From: Rossellomorea sp. y25
GTDB lineage: Bacteria > Bacillota > Bacilli > Bacillales > Bacillaceae_B
DNA: 64,000 bases
Reading direction: 5' to 3'
Assembly: GCF_038049935.1 (NCBI RefSeq)
Contig: NZ_CP145886.1
Span: forward strand, 2,984,501 to 3,048,500
Below the pieces are notes generated by a model, which saw nothing but the letters and a program-made list of their open reading frames with translations, ran no database searches and was not told where the DNA came from. Positions 54,772-64,000 of the stretch are shown here, piece by piece; position 1 is the stretch's first letter; each line of letters begins with the position of its first letter. The translations under genes and the position numbers were made by a program.

Positions 54772-55491
54772 ATGCCGCCTAGAAGAATGAGGAATCAGGG
54801 CCAGGATTTGCGAAATCCTTTCGGAATGAGACAGCAGCGGGGATTCAATGGGTTCGGAATGCAGCAGCCTGGAAGAAATAGTTTTGGAATGGGGCAGACG
54901 CAGCCACCTCCGTTTCAATTTGGAGGACAACGTCAAAATCAGGGCCTCAATATGGGATTCAATCAGAGGGGAAGAAGCCGAGGGCCAGGAAAAGGTGGTC
55001 TATTATCTAAGCTTCTTAAAAAGGGTGATCATCAGAATTCCGGCGGAGGATTATTACAACAATTTTCCAGAGGAGATTCTTCTGCCAACACAACAGGCTT
55101 TGACCGATCTCCACAGGCAGCTGGCGGAATCCTACAAAGCCTCTTAAACCCAGGCAATGTGAATTCATTTTTATCCAATACACAGCAAATGCTCCAGACC
55201 GCTCAACAGCTGGGTCCGATGTTCCAACAATATGGTCCTATGGTGAAAAATATCCCTGCACTATGGAAGTTATATCGAGGATTCAAAGATATGTCTGCAG
55301 AAGATGTATCCGATGGTGGAAATAATGAAGACAAAAATGAGGATATCGACATCCCAGAAGTCGAATCCACCGTTAAGAAAAAAAAGAAGAAGAAACAACC
55401 CGTAGAAATTTCAGAGGATAGTGAAGATCTTGAAGATAACCAGACACCATCAAAGTTTAAATCAGGATCAAAACCCAAATTGTATATTTAA
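54772..55491 (+). CDS. yqfQ: YqfQ/VrrA-like low-complexity protein
   Basis: A 239-residue protein. The N-terminal half (1-65) is rich in Gly, Phe, Gln and Arg (GFNGFGMQQPGRNSFGMGQ), a small helical region lies in the middle (85-160), and the tail carries Lys runs with acidic stretches. This composition matches YqfQ/VrrA-type proteins of Bacillus, often sporulation or coat related. Start follows AAAGGAGGCTGTCATT. Function unknown. Confidence 0.82.
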   Translation: MPPRRMRNQGQDLRNPFGMRQQRGFNGFGMQQPGRNSFGMGQTQPPPFQFGGQRQNQGLNMGFNQRGRSRGPGKGGLLSKLLKKGDHQNSGGGLLQQFSRGDSSANTTGFDRSPQAAGGILQSLLNPGNVNSFLSNTQQMLQTAQQLGPMFQQYGPMVKNIPALWKLYRGFKDMSAEDVSDGGNNEDKNEDIDIPEVESTVKKKKKKKQPVEISEDSEDLEDNQTPSKFKSGSKPKLYI

Positions 55492-55498
55492 GAACGTG

Positions 55499-55538
55499 AT
55501 CCCTAAAGGTACTGAATCACCTGTTTAGGGATTTTTCT
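55499..55538 (+). terminator. Terminator after yqfQ
   Basis: ATCCCTAAA and TTTAGGGAT stem with a 16-base loop, followed by TTTTCTATTT. Confidence 0.8.
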
Positions 55539-55597
55539 ATTTAACGCCAAATCAAAGGCATTTTGAGAGGGAAAGGTGCACATTATTATCGTTCTCT

Positions 55598-55626
55598 TTG
55601 TCAGGAAGACTGTTCTCCTTTATAAT
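55598..55626 (+). promoter_or_regulatory. Sigma-A promoter for ispH
   Basis: TTGTCA (55598-55603), 17-bp spacer, TATAAT (55621-55626), about 40 bases before the ispH start. Confidence 0.85.
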
Positions 55627-55665
55627 GAAGACAAAACCTTTTCTCATGTAGGAGGATATTCATAG

Positions 55666-56622
55666 ATGGAAATTATTAAGATTACTCCGAGAGGCTATTG
55701 TTACGGTGTAGTAGACGCAATGGTCATTGCAAGAAACGCCGCGTTAGACAAATCGCTTCCTCGTCCAATTTATATTTTAGGCATGATTGTTCACAACAAG
55801 CATGTGACTGACGCATTCGAAGAAGACGGGATCATTACCCTGGATGGCAGCAACAGAAAAGAAATCATCGAGCAAGTCAATGAAGGAACGGTTATCTTCA
55901 CCGCTCATGGAGTCTCTCCCGAAGTGAAAGAAATAGCCAAACAAAAAGGACTTGTCACACTGGACGCAACGTGTCCCGATGTAACGAAAACACATGATTT
56001 GATTCGCGCTAAAGAAGCCGAAGGTTACGACGTGATCTATATCGGTAAAAAAGGACATCCAGAACCTGAAGGAGCTGTCGGGGTTGCACCTGAGATCGTG
56101 CATCTCGTGGAAACAGCAGAAGATGTAGAGAAGCTTTCAATCGAAAACGAAAAAATCATTGTGACCAATCAAACGACGATGAGTCAATGGGATGTATTGG
56201 ATACGATGGATAAAGTGAAGGAAATGTATCCTCACGTTGAACTGCATAAAGAAATCTGCCTGGCTACCCAGGTTCGACAAGAAGCAGTCGCTGAACAAGC
56301 TGGAGATGCAGATGTCCTTATCGTTGTTGGAGATCCTAAGAGTAATAACTCCAACCGCCTTGCTCAGGTATCAAAAGATATCGCAGGTACTCCTGCACAT
56401 CGGATTTCCGACATTAGTGAATTGGATATTGAATGGATTAAAGATGCGGGCATCGTTGCTGTAACAGCCGGGGCATCCACTCCTACTCCAATCGTAAAAG
56501 AAGTCATTAAATTCCTTGAAGTATTTGATCCAAATGATGAATCCACTTGGACAAGAGAGCGAAATGTTCCATTAAATAAAATTCTCCCTAAAGTACGAAA
56601 AGCGAAATTGGGAACAAAATAA
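55666..56622 (+). CDS. ispH: 4-hydroxy-3-methylbut-2-enyl diphosphate reductase
   Basis: A 318-residue IspH that turns HMBPP into IPP and DMAPP, the last MEP-pathway step. Cluster Cys are visible in [23 protein letters not shown] and [10 protein letters not shown]; substrate residues in [18 protein letters not shown] 55666 follows AGGAGGATATTCATAG. Pairs functionally with ispG at 45465. Confidence 0.96.
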   Translation: MEIIKITPRGYCYGVVDAMVIARNAALDKSLPRPIYILGMIVHNKHVTDAFEEDGIITLDGSNRKEIIEQVNEGTVIFTAHGVSPEVKEIAKQKGLVTLDATCPDVTKTHDLIRAKEAEGYDVIYIGKKGHPEPEGAVGVAPEIVHLVETAEDVEKLSIENEKIIVTNQTTMSQWDVLDTMDKVKEMYPHVELHKEICLATQVRQEAVAEQAGDADVLIVVGDPKSNNSNRLAQVSKDIAGTPAHRISDISELDIEWIKDAGIVAVTAGASTPTPIVKEVIKFLEVFDPNDESTWTRERNVPLNKILPKVRKAKLGTK

Positions 56623-56626
56623 AGCG

Positions 56627-56658
56627 AAAGGCCCCTTAGGATTTCTAAGGGGCCTTTC
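56627..56658. terminator. Bidirectional terminator between ispH and the Nif3-like gene
   Basis: AAAGGCCCCTTAG pairs with CTAAGGGGCCTTT around GATTT, between convergent genes. Confidence 0.9.
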
Positions 56659-56662
56659 ATCT

Positions 56663-57781
56663 TTACATATACGTAAATGGATTGGTTTCAGCTTTTGACG
56701 CGAATATATTGACGATATATCCTTTTTCAGAGGATTTTTTCTCTAAATGACTGGCCACTCCATCCTTCATGACCTTTTCGATGTGATGACCTGCATCAAC
56801 TACATTCAGCCCCATCATCATGGCATCGTGGGCGGTATGGTAATAAATATCTCCTGAAACGAATACATCCGCTCCCTGTCTTTTCGCTTTTCCGATAAAC
56901 TTATTTCCATCTCCGCCAAGCACCGCTACTTTCTTCACTTTCGCGTCCCCATCACCGATGACTCTGATTCCGTCCATACCAAATGTTTCTTTCACAACTA
57001 AAGCAAATTCCTTAAGACTCATCTCATTTTGTAAATGTCCGATTCTACCTAAGCCTAAAGCGGGTGATCCGTTTTTAAGGGAATAGATATCATAGGCAAC
57101 TTCTTCATAAGGATGGTGGGTAAACATGGCTTTCAACACCTTTTTCTCTAAAGAAACAGGATAAACCGTCTCCACTTTCTCTTCAGCTACTTCCTCAAGG
57201 GAGCCTTGCTTCCCGGTATGAGGGTTCGTGCCTTCCTCAGGGAGGAATCTTCCCTTTCCTTCAGTCGAAAAGCTGCAATGTGAATAGTTTCCGATGTGCC
57301 CGGCTCCCGCATTACCGAGGGCCGTTCGAAGTTCCTTTGCATTTTCTTTAGGCACATAAACGACCAATTTACGGAGCTCCTCATGGTGAGTAGGAACGAG
57401 TACAGACGTATCCTGCAAATGCAGCATATCGGCCAGAAGGTCATTCACTCCCCCCGTCGCCACATCAAGATTCGTATGAGCCGCATACACGGCAATATCA
57501 TGCTTGATTAACTTCTCGATCATCCGTCCCTGATACGTGTCCGTTTGCAGGGACTTTAGTGGACGAAAAAGCGGTGGATGGTGAGCAATGATTAATTTCA
57601 CGTTGTTTTTGATTGCTTCATCCACCACATTCTCCAATACATCCAGGGTGATCATCACATTTTCAACCTTTTCGTTCACCTTACCAATTTGAAGACCAAT
57701 CGGATCCCCTTCTTCTGCTAAATATTTTGGTGAAAATTGCTCAAACAGCTGGATGATCTCATGGCCGTTTACGGTCTTCAT
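56663..57781 (-). CDS. yqfO: YqfO-like Nif3/GTP cyclohydrolase type 2-like protein
   Basis: A 372-residue Nif3-family protein with the metal His motif IIAHHPPLF near residue 65, AAHTNLDVA, VSGDIYYHTAHDAM and VDAGHHIEK, and the extra central domain typical of YqfO. The family binds dinuclear metal; substrate uncertain. ATG 57781 overlaps the trmK stop (57778) as ATGA, so the two genes are co-translated. Confidence 0.92.
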   Translation of the reverse strand: MKTVNGHEIIQLFEQFSPKYLAEEGDPIGLQIGKVNEKVENVMITLDVLENVVDEAIKNNVKLIIAHHPPLFRPLKSLQTDTYQGRMIEKLIKHDIAVYAAHTNLDVATGGVNDLLADMLHLQDTSVLVPTHHEELRKLVVYVPKENAKELRTALGNAGAGHIGNYSHCSFSTEGKGRFLPEEGTNPHTGKQGSLEEVAEEKVETVYPVSLEKKVLKAMFTHHPYEEVAYDIYSLKNGSPALGLGRIGHLQNEMSLKEFALVVKETFGMDGIRVIGDGDAKVKKVAVLGGDGNKFIGKAKRQGADVFVSGDIYYHTAHDAMMMGLNVVDAGHHIEKVMKDGVASHLEKKSSEKGYIVNIFASKAETNPFTYM

Positions 57782-58488
57782 AGGATAAGAACCTCCTCCA
57801 CCATTTTTATTTTTTGAATAAGTTCCCGTTTACGTTCTTCCAACGCATCCGTTTTTTCGGCTTTTTCCATGTTATTCAATATATTCTTCCATTGATGAAG
57901 TTCCTGATTCCATTTTTTCAAAAATGCATTATTACGCTCCTTCATCAAAAATGGACCGAGCAGCAACTCTTTTTCAAGCTCGCCAGAGTAGTGGCGTCTC
58001 GGATTCCCTTTCTCCGCCACTAGAATTTCATATACCTTATCATCTTCTACAAGAATGTCTTCCCCTATTAAGTCCCATTCATTGTCCATAAGCCACGTTC
58101 GGATGGACCTTGCACTCACATTAGGCTGAAGGACCAACCTGGGTTGATTGGTCAGCTTTGCTTTACCCGCCTCCAGGATAGAGGCAATCAATGTGCCCCC
58201 CATTCCGGCGATCGTAATACAATCCACTTCACCTGGAGAAATCACTTCCAGGCCATTCCCTAATCTTACTTCGACCTCTTGAGTTAATTCGGCATCTTCC
58301 ACTTGTTTCTTGGCAGAAAAATATGGACCCTTCACTACTTCTCCTGCAATGGCAGAGGACGCAATGCCTTTATTGACGGCATAGCACGGTAAGTATGCAT
58401 GATCCGAACCGATATCAGCGATTTTAGATTGCTTGGGTATGTATGAAACAACTGTTTCTAGTCGTTTTGATAATTGTTGAATATTCAT
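57778..58488 (-). CDS. trmK: tRNA (adenine(22)-N1)-methyltransferase
   Basis: A protein of about 236 residues. Rossmann SAM-binding motifs IADIGSDHAYLP and CITIAGMGGTLI are visible in the N-terminal half, and a coiled-coil-like C-terminal domain (about 165-235) follows, as in TrmK. It makes m1A22 in tRNA. ATG 58488 (MNIQQLSKRL) follows AAAGGTGAACGA; the frame to 58545 is unneeded. Confidence 0.93.
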   Translation of the reverse strand: MNIQQLSKRLETVVSYIPKQSKIADIGSDHAYLPCYAVNKGIASSAIAGEVVKGPYFSAKKQVEDAELTQEVEVRLGNGLEVISPGEVDCITIAGMGGTLIASILEAGKAKLTNQPRLVLQPNVSARSIRTWLMDNEWDLIGEDILVEDDKVYEILVAEKGNPRRHYSGELEKELLLGPFLMKERNNAFLKKWNQELHQWKNILNNMEKAEKTDALEERKRELIQKIKMVEEVLIL

Positions 58489-58556
58489 TCGTTCACCTTT
58501 ATCATTTTTATTGGATACATCATGTACGTTAATCATTTTAACCAACTTTTCTCTAT

Positions 58557-58595
58557 AAAAAAAGCCCTTTGCCTAAAAGACAAAGAACCTTTTTC
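58557..58595 (-). terminator. Terminator after cccA
   Basis: Minus strand: AGGTTCTTTG against CAAAGGGCT with a T-run of seven. Confidence 0.85.
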
Positions 58596-58604
58596 AATCA
58601 TTGA

Positions 58605-58979
58605 TTATTTAAGTGACTTGATCCAGTCTGCCATCGCATCTAGATTTTCTTCAGCAATTAAACCGGCTGGCATGATACCTTTACCATTTTTAATCGTTTC
58701 TTTAATTTCATCTTTAGAAAGTTCAGTTCCCTTTAGGGCTGGACCTGCTCCACCTTCATAGTTCCCACCATGACAAGATAAACAGTTATCTTTGTAAGCT
58801 GCTTCAGGATCGAATTCCCCGCTGGAAGCCTCTTCCCCTTCTTTACCTTCCATTTCCCCGTGACCTTCTTCTTTTGCTTTTTCATCAGCGTTGTTAAGGC
58901 CTTCTAAAGATAAGAAGAAAACAAGACCAATTCCAAGAGCCATGATAAGTACGAATGGAATGATTGGATTACGATTCAT
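58605..58979 (-). CDS. cccA: Membrane cytochrome c-550
   Basis: A 124-residue class I c-type cytochrome: N-terminal helix anchor (about 6-28), acidic Glu/Gly linker, and heme domain with CLSCH (heme-attachment CxxCH) and the Met ligand in GKGIMPAGLI. It carries electrons outside the membrane in respiration. ATG 58979 (MNRNPIIPF) follows AAAGGAGGTTAAAATC. Confidence 0.95.
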   Translation of the reverse strand: MNRNPIIPFVLIMALGIGLVFFLSLEGLNNADEKAKEEGHGEMEGKEGEEASSGEFDPEAAYKDNCLSCHGGNYEGGAGPALKGTELSKDEIKETIKNGKGIMPAGLIAEENLDAMADWIKSLK

Positions 58980-59209
58980 GATTTTAACCTCCTTTATGTA
59001 CAAAATCCAAAAATAGTGCTCTTTTCAACACTTTATATTTTACTGTAAAAAACGACAAAGTAAAAGTACTATCAATTAACTTTTCCATCTTTCTCACAAA
59101 TTAGACACATTTCATGTTAAATAAGGTAAGTTTTCATTTAAAGAAGGAGAGCCCTACTGTCCCAGAGCGGACCAATAGAGCTCCTGATTGCTGTTATAGT
59201 GTTTTCACC

Positions 59210-60352
59210 TTATTGACATCCTATCAGCCTTGAAATGACCATTCTCTGGACTTCTGAGGTCCCTTCCCCGATTTCAAGGAGCTTGGCATCCCGTAGATAC
59301 CTTTCAACATGATATTCTTTCATGTATCCGTATCCACCATGAATCTGAATGGCTTCATCCGCTACTTCCATACTGATTTCTGAAGCATACAGCTTACACA
59401 TGGAGGCTTCTTTCGAAAATGGTCTTCCCTGATCTTTCAACCATGCTGCCTTATGAACCATGTTCCTTGCCAGTTCAATCTTCATTGCCATGTCAGCAAG
59501 CTTAAATTGAGTGACTTGAAATTGGGATAAGGTTTTGCCAAATTGCTTTCTTTCCTTGGAGTACTGCAGGGCTTTATCAAAGGCAGCCTGTGCCACACCG
59601 ACAGCCATAGCACCGATTCCAATCCTGCCCCCATCCAGGGTGACAAGGAACTGCTTGAATCCTTCTCCTTCATTCCCCAACAGGTTTTCTTTAGGGACTT
59701 CTACATCTTCAAGGACCAACTCAGTCGTGTTTGATGAATGAAGCCCCATTTTTTCATAATTATCGATGACCGTAAATCCTTTTGCTTTAGTCGGAACGAT
59801 AATCGCACTTATTTCCTTGTTTCCATTGTTTCTACCTGTAATCGCTGTTAAAGCGAGATGATTGGCGTAGCTTGCATTGGTAATATAACACTTATTACCG
59901 TTAATAACCCATTTATCCCCTTTATCCTCTGCAGTGGTTTGGGTTCCACCTGCATCGGAACCTGCATTAGGTTCAGTCAGGCCGAAAGCGCCAAATGATT
60001 CCCCTGTACAGATTGGCGTTAAGTATTCCTGCTTTTGTTCATGAGAACCAAATAGGTTAATGGGGGCTCCCCCCAGAGAAATATGAGCAGAGTACGTAAT
60101 ACCTGTCGACGCACAAGCCCGGCTTAGCTCTTCGGTTACAATTGCGAAACTGACCGTATCGGCGCCTGCCCCCCCATATTCCTCGGGAAACGGAAGTCCC
60201 ATCATACCCAGATCAGAAAGCTTCTTGAAAATTTCTTTAGGAAACTCCTTTGTGCGGTCCCGGTCCAACGCACCAGGTGCCACTTCTTCTTCAGCAAATT
60301 CCCTGATTGTCTTTTTAATCATTGTTTGTTCTTGTGTTAAGTCAAAATTCAT
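59210..60352 (-). CDS. Acyl-CoA dehydrogenase
   Basis: A 380-residue FAD-dependent acyl-CoA dehydrogenase (short/medium-chain type). Signature FGLTEPNAGSDAGG, the FAD-contact QIHGGYGYMKEY and the catalytic Glu in LEIGEGTSEVQR are intact. It catalyses the first beta-oxidation step or a branched-chain acyl-CoA step; substrate not decidable. ATG 60352 follows AAGGGGGATAAGG. Not a standard member of the surrounding B. subtilis gene order. Confidence 0.93.
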   Translation of the reverse strand: MNFDLTQEQTMIKKTIREFAEEEVAPGALDRDRTKEFPKEIFKKLSDLGMMGLPFPEEYGGAGADTVSFAIVTEELSRACASTGITYSAHISLGGAPINLFGSHEQKQEYLTPICTGESFGAFGLTEPNAGSDAGGTQTTAEDKGDKWVINGNKCYITNASYANHLALTAITGRNNGNKEISAIIVPTKAKGFTVIDNYEKMGLHSSNTTELVLEDVEVPKENLLGNEGEGFKQFLVTLDGGRIGIGAMAVGVAQAAFDKALQYSKERKQFGKTLSQFQVTQFKLADMAMKIELARNMVHKAAWLKDQGRPFSKEASMCKLYASEISMEVADEAIQIHGGYGYMKEYHVERYLRDAKLLEIGEGTSEVQRMVISRLIGCQ

Positions 60353-60582
60353 CCTTATCCCCCTTGTCTAACTTTGATGACTGAAAGCCCTAACTCCATT
60401 TCCATAATAGCGCTTTCAAACATAATCACTGCACTCTATGAATGCGCTCTCATTCTTATTATAAAAGGGAATGGTGAATTTTCTCAACTTTAAAAAACTT
60501 TTAAATTTTCAGAAGTTATAGTAATATATAAATAATTAGTAGGGTTCCACTGCGTAACCTGAAAGCGAAAATAACTCAGCCT

Positions 60583-60904
60583 CTATTTCCAACCTGCACT
60601 TTTCCAAAGGAAACTGTTCAAAAATAAGGTTATGTACATTCCGAAAGAACTCCCAGCGAATAACTCTCCTGTTATTTCTATGGAGGGGAGAAGAAGTATA
60701 CAAGTGGTAGCCATATACAAGAGTAGAGGAGACAATTGTTTCTTAGTATAATAAATTCCTATTCCTACTATTAATCCGACAAAACTTGCCAAAATCGTTG
60801 TTTGCAAAACGATTGACAATTCAGTAAAATAAATGACAAATAATGAAATTATCAAATCGCACAGGTTGAAAATAAGTTTCTCGTTTGGGCATTCTTTTGA
60901 TCAT
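60583..60904 (-). pseudogene. Small three-helix membrane protein, probably frame-broken
   Basis: The main frame (60583-60855) encodes 90 residues with three hydrophobic segments, but it can only start at a TTG lacking a ribosome site. Just upstream, a different frame begins at ATG 60904 behind GAAGGAAAAACACA and gives MIKRMPKRETYFQPVRF, ending where the main frame begins. One skipped base at 60853 would fuse them into a protein of about 106 residues with a basic N-terminus. I read it as one gene with a 1-base shift or a sequencing error. Not a gene I recognise. Confidence 0.55.
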
Positions 60905-61106
60905 TGTGTTTTTCCTTCGGTATACAATGCAAGGAGATGATCACATTAGTGCTCTGGCAGCATGTTGGTTTGCTTCCAAAAATGTATTTTATTTACAATC
61001 AATTCTTTTCTTGAATCTCTTTCTGTATTCACAATTGCCACACCTTTAGCAGATGAATCCTTTAGCTACATTCGTCAAAGGTGATAAAAAACCCTTTAAT
61101 TTGGGC

Positions 61107-61140
61107 AAAAAAAAACCACCTCTACGCATAATAGAGGCAG
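61107..61140 (-). terminator. Terminator after sigA
   Basis: Minus strand: CTGCCTCTA and TAGAGGTGG with ATTATGCG loop, then nine T; it closes the dnaG-sigA transcript. Confidence 0.93.
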
Positions 61141-61150
61141 CAAATGGGTT

Positions 61151-62281
61151 CTATTCCAAAAAGTCTTTTAATCGTTTGCTTCTGCTTGGATGACGCAGTT
61201 TTCTAAGAGCTTTTGCTTCTATCTGACGAATACGCTCCCGTGTTACACCGAAGACCTTTCCTACTTCTTCAAGCGTACGTGTCCTGCCATCATCCAGACC
61301 AAAGCGTAAACGAAGAACATTTTCTTCACGATCTGTTAAAGTATCCAGTACATCTTCAAGCTGTTCTTTTAAAAGTTCGTAAGCAGCATGTTCTGAAGGA
61401 GATTGAGCTTCTGCATCTTCAATGAAGTCACCAAGATGAGAATCGTCTTCTTCACCAATCGGTGTTTCAAGGGATACCGGCTCTTGAGCAATTTTAAGAA
61501 TTTCCCGAACCTTTTCAGGTGTCAAATCCATTTCTTCTGCGATTTCTTCCGGTGCCGGTTCACGCCCTAAGTCTTGTAATAGTTGTCTTTGAACGCGAAT
61601 CAGTTTGTTAATGGTTTCCACCATATGAACCGGGATACGAATCGTTCTGGCCTGATCAGCGATAGCACGTGTGATGGCTTGGCGAATCCACCAAGTTGCA
61701 TACGTACTGAATTTGTACCCCTTGCGGTAATCAAACTTTTCTACCGCTTTAATCAGACCCATATTCCCTTCCTGGATAAGGTCCAGGAATAGCATACCGC
61801 GACCGACGTAACGCTTAGCGATACTGACAACCAGTCTTAAGTTCGCTTCAGCGAGACGTCGTTTAGCTTCCTCATCGCCCTCTTCAATTCTCTTGGCTAG
61901 ATTTATCTCTTCCTCTGCAGATAAAAGGTCGACTCTTCCGATTTCTTTCAGATACATACGAACCGGATCATTTATTTTAACCCCTGGAGGAACACTTAAA
62001 TCATTCAGATTGAATTCTTCTTCCTCTTCCTTCTCTAACTCCGTGGCACCCGGATCATCATCTTCGTCGTTTTCATTGATGATTTCTACACCCTGTTCAC
62101 CTAATTGTTCGTAAAATTCATCCATTTGATCTGAATCCAACTCGAACCCTGATAATTTATCAGCAATATCTTCGTATGTGAGGACTCCTCTTTTTTTACC
62201 TTGGTTAACTAAAAATTCTTTCACCTGATCAACAGTTAATTCTGACGCTATTTGTTTGGAACGCGCTGACTTTTCAGCCAT
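61151..62281 (-). CDS. sigA: Primary RNA polymerase sigma factor SigA
   Basis: A 376-residue primary sigma factor: acidic region 1.1 (to about 95), region 1.2 ([16 protein letters not shown]), region 2 with the -10 recognition stretch RFDLIQEG-like [18 protein letters not shown] and [15 protein letters not shown], region 3 and region 4 ([17 protein letters not shown]). ATG 62281 (MAEKSARSK) follows GGAAGGAGGGGAACAA. It directs housekeeping transcription and lies after dnaG as in all Bacilli. Confidence 0.97.
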   Translation of the reverse strand: MAEKSARSKQIASELTVDQVKEFLVNQGKKRGVLTYEDIADKLSGFELDSDQMDEFYEQLGEQGVEIINENDEDDDPGATELEKEEEEEFNLNDLSVPPGVKINDPVRMYLKEIGRVDLLSAEEEINLAKRIEEGDEEAKRRLAEANLRLVVSIAKRYVGRGMLFLDLIQEGNMGLIKAVEKFDYRKGYKFSTYATWWIRQAITRAIADQARTIRIPVHMVETINKLIRVQRQLLQDLGREPAPEEIAEEMDLTPEKVREILKIAQEPVSLETPIGEEDDSHLGDFIEDAEAQSPSEHAAYELLKEQLEDVLDTLTDREENVLRLRFGLDDGRTRTLEEVGKVFGVTRERIRQIEAKALRKLRHPSRSKRLKDFLE

Positions 62282-62317
62282 TTGTTCCCCTCCTTCCAAC
62301 TTCCTTACAAAACCTTA

Positions 62318-64000
62318 TTATAGAGACTTACGCAGCTGTAAGATTTCCATTGCTATTTGTGCTTCTTTTCGGTAATCCTTCAGTCGTTCTGCTTCTTTTC
62401 TTTCCACTTCTTTTTCTTTTATTCTCAACATCTTTTGATGTTTTAACACCTGATTGACATAATCTACTAATTCTTGGTCCGTACTTTCTTCGCTAATAGA
62501 CATCATTTCAATGTCCGTTACGATCCTTCTTAACCTCTCATCGGGAAGATACCCAATAAAGGCACTGGCACTTGGAGGTAGACCTTCTTCATAATAACCC
62601 AATAAATAAGTAATAATAGCCTGATGTTCATCAATATTAAGGTTAGTACCTGCAAGCCACTCTTGCACCTTGTAAGCGATATTCGGATCCTTAAGCATAT
62701 AGGCAATCAATCTTCTCTCAGCAGTTTGGTATGCGGGTAACAATTTAGACTGAGTCTGCCTGGTGAAAGTACCTTGCATACCTATCTGTTTAGGTGGTTT
62801 AGACTTCCGTTTGTCCGGGCCTTCCAGTTCAGTTAACTGCTCTTGAAGAGCCTCTAAAGATAGTTCGAACTCATCCGCCAAATACCTTAAATAATAATCC
62901 TTTTCAACCGCCTTACTCAGATGAGTAATTTCCTTAAGTATTTCTTCTATATACTTCAGGCGATCTCCTTCATCGTTTAAGTTTTTCTTCAGCTTATAGT
63001 ACCGAAGCTTAAATGCCATGAACGTTAAGCTTGCCCCTATTACATCTTGTTGAAACTTTGTTGAACCATATTTGGAAATGTAGTCATCAGGGTCTAATTG
63101 TTCCGGTATTGAAGCGACACGAATATTCAGCTGATGATTGTGAAGAAGATTTCCTGCCCGGAATGCAGCTTCCACTCCAGCAGAATCACCATCATAACAA
63201 ATGATAACGGAATCCGTTAGACGCTTGAGCAAGCCTATTTGCTGCTCTGTTAATGAAGTACCCATAGTGGCTACACCATTTTCCACTTCTGCTTCATTAG
63301 CTGAGATGACGTCGGCAAATCCTTCAAACAGGATGGCCTGTTGCTTTCTTCTAATCATTGCACGTGCGCCGTGATAATTATAAAGAATGCTGCTTTTGTT
63401 AAAAATTTTCGTTTCCGGACTGTTTAAGTACTTCGGTTCATCATTTGAATCAATGCTTCTTCCTGAAAATGCGACCGTGTTCCCTTTGGTATCAACAATA
63501 GGAAACATGATTCTTCCTCTGAAGCGATCTAAGAAGGAATTGTCTCTTTCTCTTCTAACGAGTAAACCCGCCTCTTCCATCAGCTCCAGGGAATAGCCTC
63601 GTTTCTGAAGGAACTTAACCGTGAAATCCCAGCTTGGAAGTGACCATCCAATCTGAAATTTAGTAATACTTTCAGTAGTAAACCCCCGGTCCAACAAATA
63701 TTCGAGGGCTTCCTGACCTTCCTTTGTATTTAGAAGGAGATGATGGTAAAATTTACTTAATAACCCATGAGCTTCCATCATTTGCTTTTCATCTTCTTGA
63801 GGGGGAAGTTCCCTTTCAGATGAAGAGGTTTGAATGGAGATTTCTTCTCCTACTTTAGAGCCAAGCTTTTGCGCTGCTTCCAGGAAGCTTAAACCATCAA
63901 CATCCATTAAAAACGTAAACGCATTTCCTCCGGCTCCGCATCCGAAGCAGTGAAATATTTGTTTGTCAGGGGAAACAGAAAAAGATGGAGTATTCTCTCC
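62318..64000 (-). CDS. dnaG: DNA primase DnaG (N-terminus beyond the window)
   Basis: The frame stays open from 62318 to the right edge; 31 further codons upstream of the internal Met at 63907 are visible (GENTPSFSVSPDKQIFHCFG start), including part of the N-terminal zinc finger (HCFGCG). Toprim motifs are intact (ILFEGFADVISANE, CYDGDSAG) and a C-terminal helicase-binding domain follows. It makes the RNA primers at replication forks. About 560 residues are visible; roughly 40 are missing. Upstream of sigA by 36 bases. Confidence 0.97.
   Translation of the reverse strand, partial: GENTPSFSVSPDKQIFHCFGCGAGGNAFTFLMDVDGLSFLEAAQKLGSKVGEEISIQTSSSERELPPQEDEKQMMEAHGLLSKFYHHLLLNTKEGQEALEYLLDRGFTTESITKFQIGWSLPSWDFTVKFLQKRGYSLELMEEAGLLVRRERDNSFLDRFRGRIMFPIVDTKGNTVAFSGRSIDSNDEPKYLNSPETKIFNKSSILYNYHGARAMIRRKQQAILFEGFADVISANEAEVENGVATMGTSLTEQQIGLLKRLTDSVIICYDGDSAGVEAAFRAGNLLHNHQLNIRVASIPEQLDPDDYISKYGSTKFQQDVIGASLTFMAFKLRYYKLKKNLNDEGDRLKYIEEILKEITHLSKAVEKDYYLRYLADEFELSLEALQEQLTELEGPDKRKSKPPKQIGMQGTFTRQTQSKLLPAYQTAERRLIAYMLKDPNIAYKVQEWLAGTNLNIDEHQAIITYLLGYYEEGLPPSASAFIGYLPDERLRRIVTDIEMMSISEESTDQELVDYVNQVLKHQKMLRIKEKEVERKEAERLKDYRKEAQIAMEILQLRKSL

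Noticed and set aside
60940..61020. Tiny plus-strand ORF (MITLVLWQHVG start) after AAGGAGATG
   Set aside because: Only about 25 residues, no family resemblance, and the ribosome-site-like sequence may be chance.
1..64000. tRNA, rRNA, CRISPR, transposase, prophage or toxin-antitoxin genes
   Set aside because: None recognised on either strand; the gene order is ordinary Bacillus chromosome apart from the duplication.

Overview
The window is a stretch of low-GC Bacillaceae chromosome (Firmicutes, endospore former). Most genes lie on the minus strand, and the gene order follows the Bacillus subtilis yqgU to dnaG segment closely: yqgU, yqgT, yqgS, glcK, yqgQ, rhomboid gluP/yqgP, yqgO, formyl-THF cyclo-ligase, rpmG, glycosyltransferase, phoU/pst, pbpA, yqgE, sodA, ispG, zur, nfo, cshB, ispH, trmK, cccA, sigA, dnaG. 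A GerA-type spore germination subunit, a sporulation-associated setting and strong AGGAGG ribosome sites fit this. The species is not decidable from sequence alone; a Rossellomorea/Bacillus-type genome is my guess.

Layout. 1-8.4 kb: a partial lipoprotein gene at the left edge, a cell-wall M14 peptidase, a lipoteichoic acid synthase family protein, glucokinase, YqgQ, a run of dispersed hairpin repeats, and an orphan GerA-type protein. 8.4-31.0 kb: the outstanding feature, a direct tandem duplication of about 11.29 kb (8405-19697 and 19698-30989). It carries pstB, phoU, a YqzD-like gene, a four-gene sugar-polymer operon (DUF4912, GH57-like/GT4 fusion, nucleotidyltransferase, unknown), rpmG, formyl-THF cyclo-ligase, a DUF92 membrane protein, a YqgO-like peptide and the rhomboid protease. 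The only difference I see between the copies is one base in an A-run. The junction truncates one gene at its 5' end and cuts pstB copy 1 from its ribosome site and operon. 31-34 kb: pstA, pstC and pstS with a tandem PhoP box and a stem-loop between pstS and pstC. 34-47 kb: PBP2A-type transpeptidase, MFS transporters, Mn superoxide dismutase, Na/Pi cotransporter, DUF1189 protein, chemotaxis receptor, ispG. 47-51 kb: YqfW-type phosphatase and a znuC-znuB-zur operon behind a sigma-A promoter and a Zur-box-like site. 51-64 kb: YitT family, nfo, cshB, yqfQ, ispH, Nif3-like, trmK, cccA, acyl-CoA dehydrogenase, sigA and a right-truncated dnaG.

How it fits together: phosphate uptake (pst, Na/Pi symporter, PhoU), zinc uptake (znu/zur), isoprenoid synthesis (ispG, ispH), envelope building (LTA synthase, PBP2A, M14 peptidase) and the macromolecular synthesis genes (dnaG-sigA) are all conserved Bacillus housekeeping. 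The least understood local system is the four-gene sugar operon. Its GH57-like domain has lost the motif that carries the catalytic nucleophile, and its nucleotidyltransferase carries an isolated phosphomannomutase C-terminal domain. I saw no tRNA, rRNA, CRISPR array, transposase or prophage genes.
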